NCBI GenBank assembly: GCA_022776785.1
Contig: JALFHA010000086.1
Location: forward strand, 1-6,041
Length of the DNA stretch: 6,041 nucleotides
Source of the DNA: Clostridiales bacterium
GTDB lineage: Bacteria; Bacillota; Clostridia; Christensenellales; Aristaeellaceae
Direction: 5' to 3'
The position numbers and the translations under genes are program-made. The notes beneath the pieces are model-generated. The model worked only from the letters and a program-made list of their open reading frames with translations. It made no database searches and had not been told where the DNA came from. Position 1 is the first letter of the stretch, and each line of letters opens with the position of its first letter. This document shows positions 5,088 through 6,041 of this stretch, piece by piece.

Positions 5088-5822
5088 ATGCTGATGCGCT
5101 GTATTCGCGCTGAGATGCGCAAGCTGCGCGGGAGCGCCGTGTGGCTGGTGTTCCTGCTTGTGCCGCTGATTTCGGCGGCGTATGGGACGGTCAACTATCT
5201 GCAGAACCTCGGGCTGCTCCATGAGGAATGGAACAGCCTGTACACGCAGCACACGCTGTTCTACGCTCTGTTCTTCTTTTCGCCGATGATCGGACTGTAT
5301 GCTGCGTACTTGTGGCGGATGGAGCACCTTGGACACAACATGAACACGCTGATGGCCGCGCCTGTGCCGCGGATGGGCGTCTTTCTGGCGAAGGGCATCG
5401 TTGTGAGCGCTATGGTGCTGCTGACACAGCTCTGGGTCTTTTTGCTGTACATCGTCTGCGGAAAGGCGCTTGCACATCTGCCGGGCTGGCCGGACGTGCG
5501 GCTGCTTTTGTGGATGCTGCGCGGGACGCTGGGGGCCGTGCCCGTCGCCGCGCTGGAGCTGCTGCTGGCGATGGGCATCCGCTCCTTCGCTGTGCCGGTG
5601 CTGCTGGCGCTGGGCGGCGGCGTGGCGAGCGTCGTTGCGGTGAACAGAGGGATGGGGCTGCTGTGGCCCTATGCGCTCATCCTGATGGGCATGAACGCGA
5701 ACCGGAGCGAGGATATGCTTGCGGGCAGCGGCGCAGCGTTTGGCGTCTCGTGTGCGGCGTTCACGCTGGCGTTTCTCGCGATGGCGCGAGGGTTGCTCAA
5801 AAGCCGCGATGTGCGGGCATGA
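5088..5822 (+). CDS. MutG-type lantibiotic immunity ABC permease
   Basis: This 244-residue second permease completes the transporter. ATG at 5088 is chosen because GGAAGGGAG (5071-5079) lies 8 bases upstream. A GTG at 5082 would overlap the preceding stop but sits too close to that site. The same frame stays open far upstream, but only as a shadow of the preceding permease gene. After the N-terminal Arg-Ala-Glu-Met-Arg-Lys-Leu-Arg-Gly-Ser there are about six hydrophobic segments, at roughly 18-35, 56-75, 100-124, 145-164, 167-186 and 214-234, with a further weakly hydrophobic stretch near 190-204. Typical of the family are the Gln-His-Thr-Leu-Phe-Tyr run (54-59), then Phe-Ser-Pro-Met-Ile-Gly (64-69). 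An Arg-Met-Glu-His motif follows (77-80), then an Asn-Thr-Leu-Met-Ala-Ala-Pro-Val-Pro coupling region (86-94) and Phe-Leu-Ala-Lys (99-102). It is probably co-translated with the first permease. Confidence 0.85.
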   Translation: MLMRCIRAEMRKLRGSAVWLVFLLVPLISAAYGTVNYLQNLGLLHEEWNSLYTQHTLFYALFFFSPMIGLYAAYLWRMEHLGHNMNTLMAAPVPRMGVFLAKGIVVSAMVLLTQLWVFLLYIVCGKALAHLPGWPDVRLLLWMLRGTLGAVPVAALELLLAMGIRSFAVPVLLALGGGVASVVAVNRGMGLLWPYALILMGMNANRSEDMLAGSGAAFGVSCAAFTLAFLAMARGLLKSRDVRA

Positions 5823-5874
5823 TCGGCTTGATACTATTTTGCGGCTAAAATCTAGCTTTGCAGAATCAGCCCCC

Positions 5875-5925
5875 GTTTCAATCGTAGGATGCTTCGCATT
5901 CTGCTCTGAAACTGCTTTTTCTTTT
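5875..5925 (+). terminator. Bulged hairpin and T-tract ending the transporter operon
   Basis: GTTTCA (5875-5880) pairs with TGAAAC (5907-5912). Inside lies a second stem, AGGATGC with GCATTCT (5886-5892 with 5896-5902, one G-T pair, loop TTC). The right arm is followed by TGC, then TTTTT, C, TTTT (5916-5925), a reasonable U-rich release tract. It starts 53 bases after the last stop codon. Read on the minus strand, the apex is GCGAAGC. The structure occupies the same place relative to the neighbouring repeat core as the hairpin at 500-524 does in the left copy, so the terminator is part of the repeat element. Confidence 0.6.
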
Positions 5926-5941
5926 GAACAATAAGGGAACA

Positions 5942-6041
5942 TTGGGCTGCCGACCCGGGAAACCCGCATAGTCGCGCCAAAGGCGCTCCTTGCGGTTTCC
6001 AGCCTTCGCCTGCCTGATTCCGCCACAGGCGGCGGCAGGTT
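5942..6041 (-). repeat. Structured interspersed repeat, right inverted copy
   Basis: Bases 6000-5942 read on the minus strand match 408-466 with 53 of 59 identities and no gaps. The outer stem GGAAACCGC with GCGGGTTTCC is kept with one bulge, as is the inner hairpin GCGCC-TTT-GGCGC. The inner loop is TTT here and GAC in the left copy. Similarity continues outward to 6041, including CCTGCCG and the CCGCC/GGCGG hairpin (6020-6032), so the element is cut by the window edge. The part between the core and the gene (5875-5941) also matches the left copy in layout. Its role is unknown. Confidence 0.65.

Noticed and set aside
5228..5848. A 206-codon plus-strand open frame overlapping the second permease
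   Set aside because: It is a frame-shifted shadow rich in Ala, Arg and Gly. The other frame encodes a recognisable permease with a good start.
408..6000. Terminal inverted repeats of an insertion sequence or transposon
   Set aside because: No transposase, integrase or target-site duplication is visible. The internal genes form an ordinary resistance module plus a sporulation gene, and repeat similarity continues outside the core.
4602..6026. A 474-codon minus-strand open frame antisense to the permeases
   Set aside because: It is rich in His, Arg, Gln, Ser and Pro, as expected from the antisense of GC-rich membrane-protein genes. It crosses the terminator and the repeat, and the opposite-strand genes have clear family signatures.

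Overview
The window looks like a GC-rich chromosome segment from an uncultured or little-studied spore-forming member of the Clostridia. Three observations support this: a YhcN/YlaJ-type sporulation lipoprotein, Gram-positive ribosome binding sites of the AAGGAGG type, and a two-component system plus ABC transporter of the lantibiotic-immunity kind found in gut Firmicutes. The genus cannot be read from the sequence.

Layout. Bases 1-629 hold no credible gene. From about base 92 they are a chain of hairpins and repeat modules, and the region includes one copy (about 367-524) of an interspersed structured repeat. A short lipoprotein gene (678-1229, +) follows. Its ribosome binding site lies in a perfect 9-bp hairpin, and a strong hairpin follows its stop codon. 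Converging on it is a two-gene operon on the minus strand, an OmpR-family response regulator (3370-2663) and a sensor histidine kinase (2666-1272), which overlap by ATGA. Diverging from the regulator across about 200 bp of promoter DNA is a three-gene plus-strand operon: a BcrA/LanF-type ATPase (3575-4339), a MutE/EpiE-type permease (4336-5085) and a MutG-type permease (5088-5822). A bulged hairpin and T-rich tract (5875-5925) end this operon. They are followed by a second, inverted copy of the repeat, which runs to the window edge.

How the genes work together. The kinase probably senses a cationic or lantibiotic-like peptide outside the membrane and phosphorylates the regulator. The regulator then turns on the divergent transporter, most plausibly through two TTAAG boxes spaced 11 bp apart. 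The transporter expels the peptide from the membrane. No lantibiotic precursor, modification enzyme or exporter is present, so this is best read as an orphan LanRK-LanFEG resistance module, comparable in layout to CprABC-CprK/CprR of Clostridioides difficile. The lipoprotein is probably an unrelated sporulation neighbour.

The least ordinary material is non-coding. Two inverted copies of a structured repeat bracket the whole cluster, and their sequence differences fall almost only in loops, a bulge or a wobble-compatible pair. The second unusual feature is the hairpin that hides the lipoprotein's ribosome binding site and overlaps its probable promoter.
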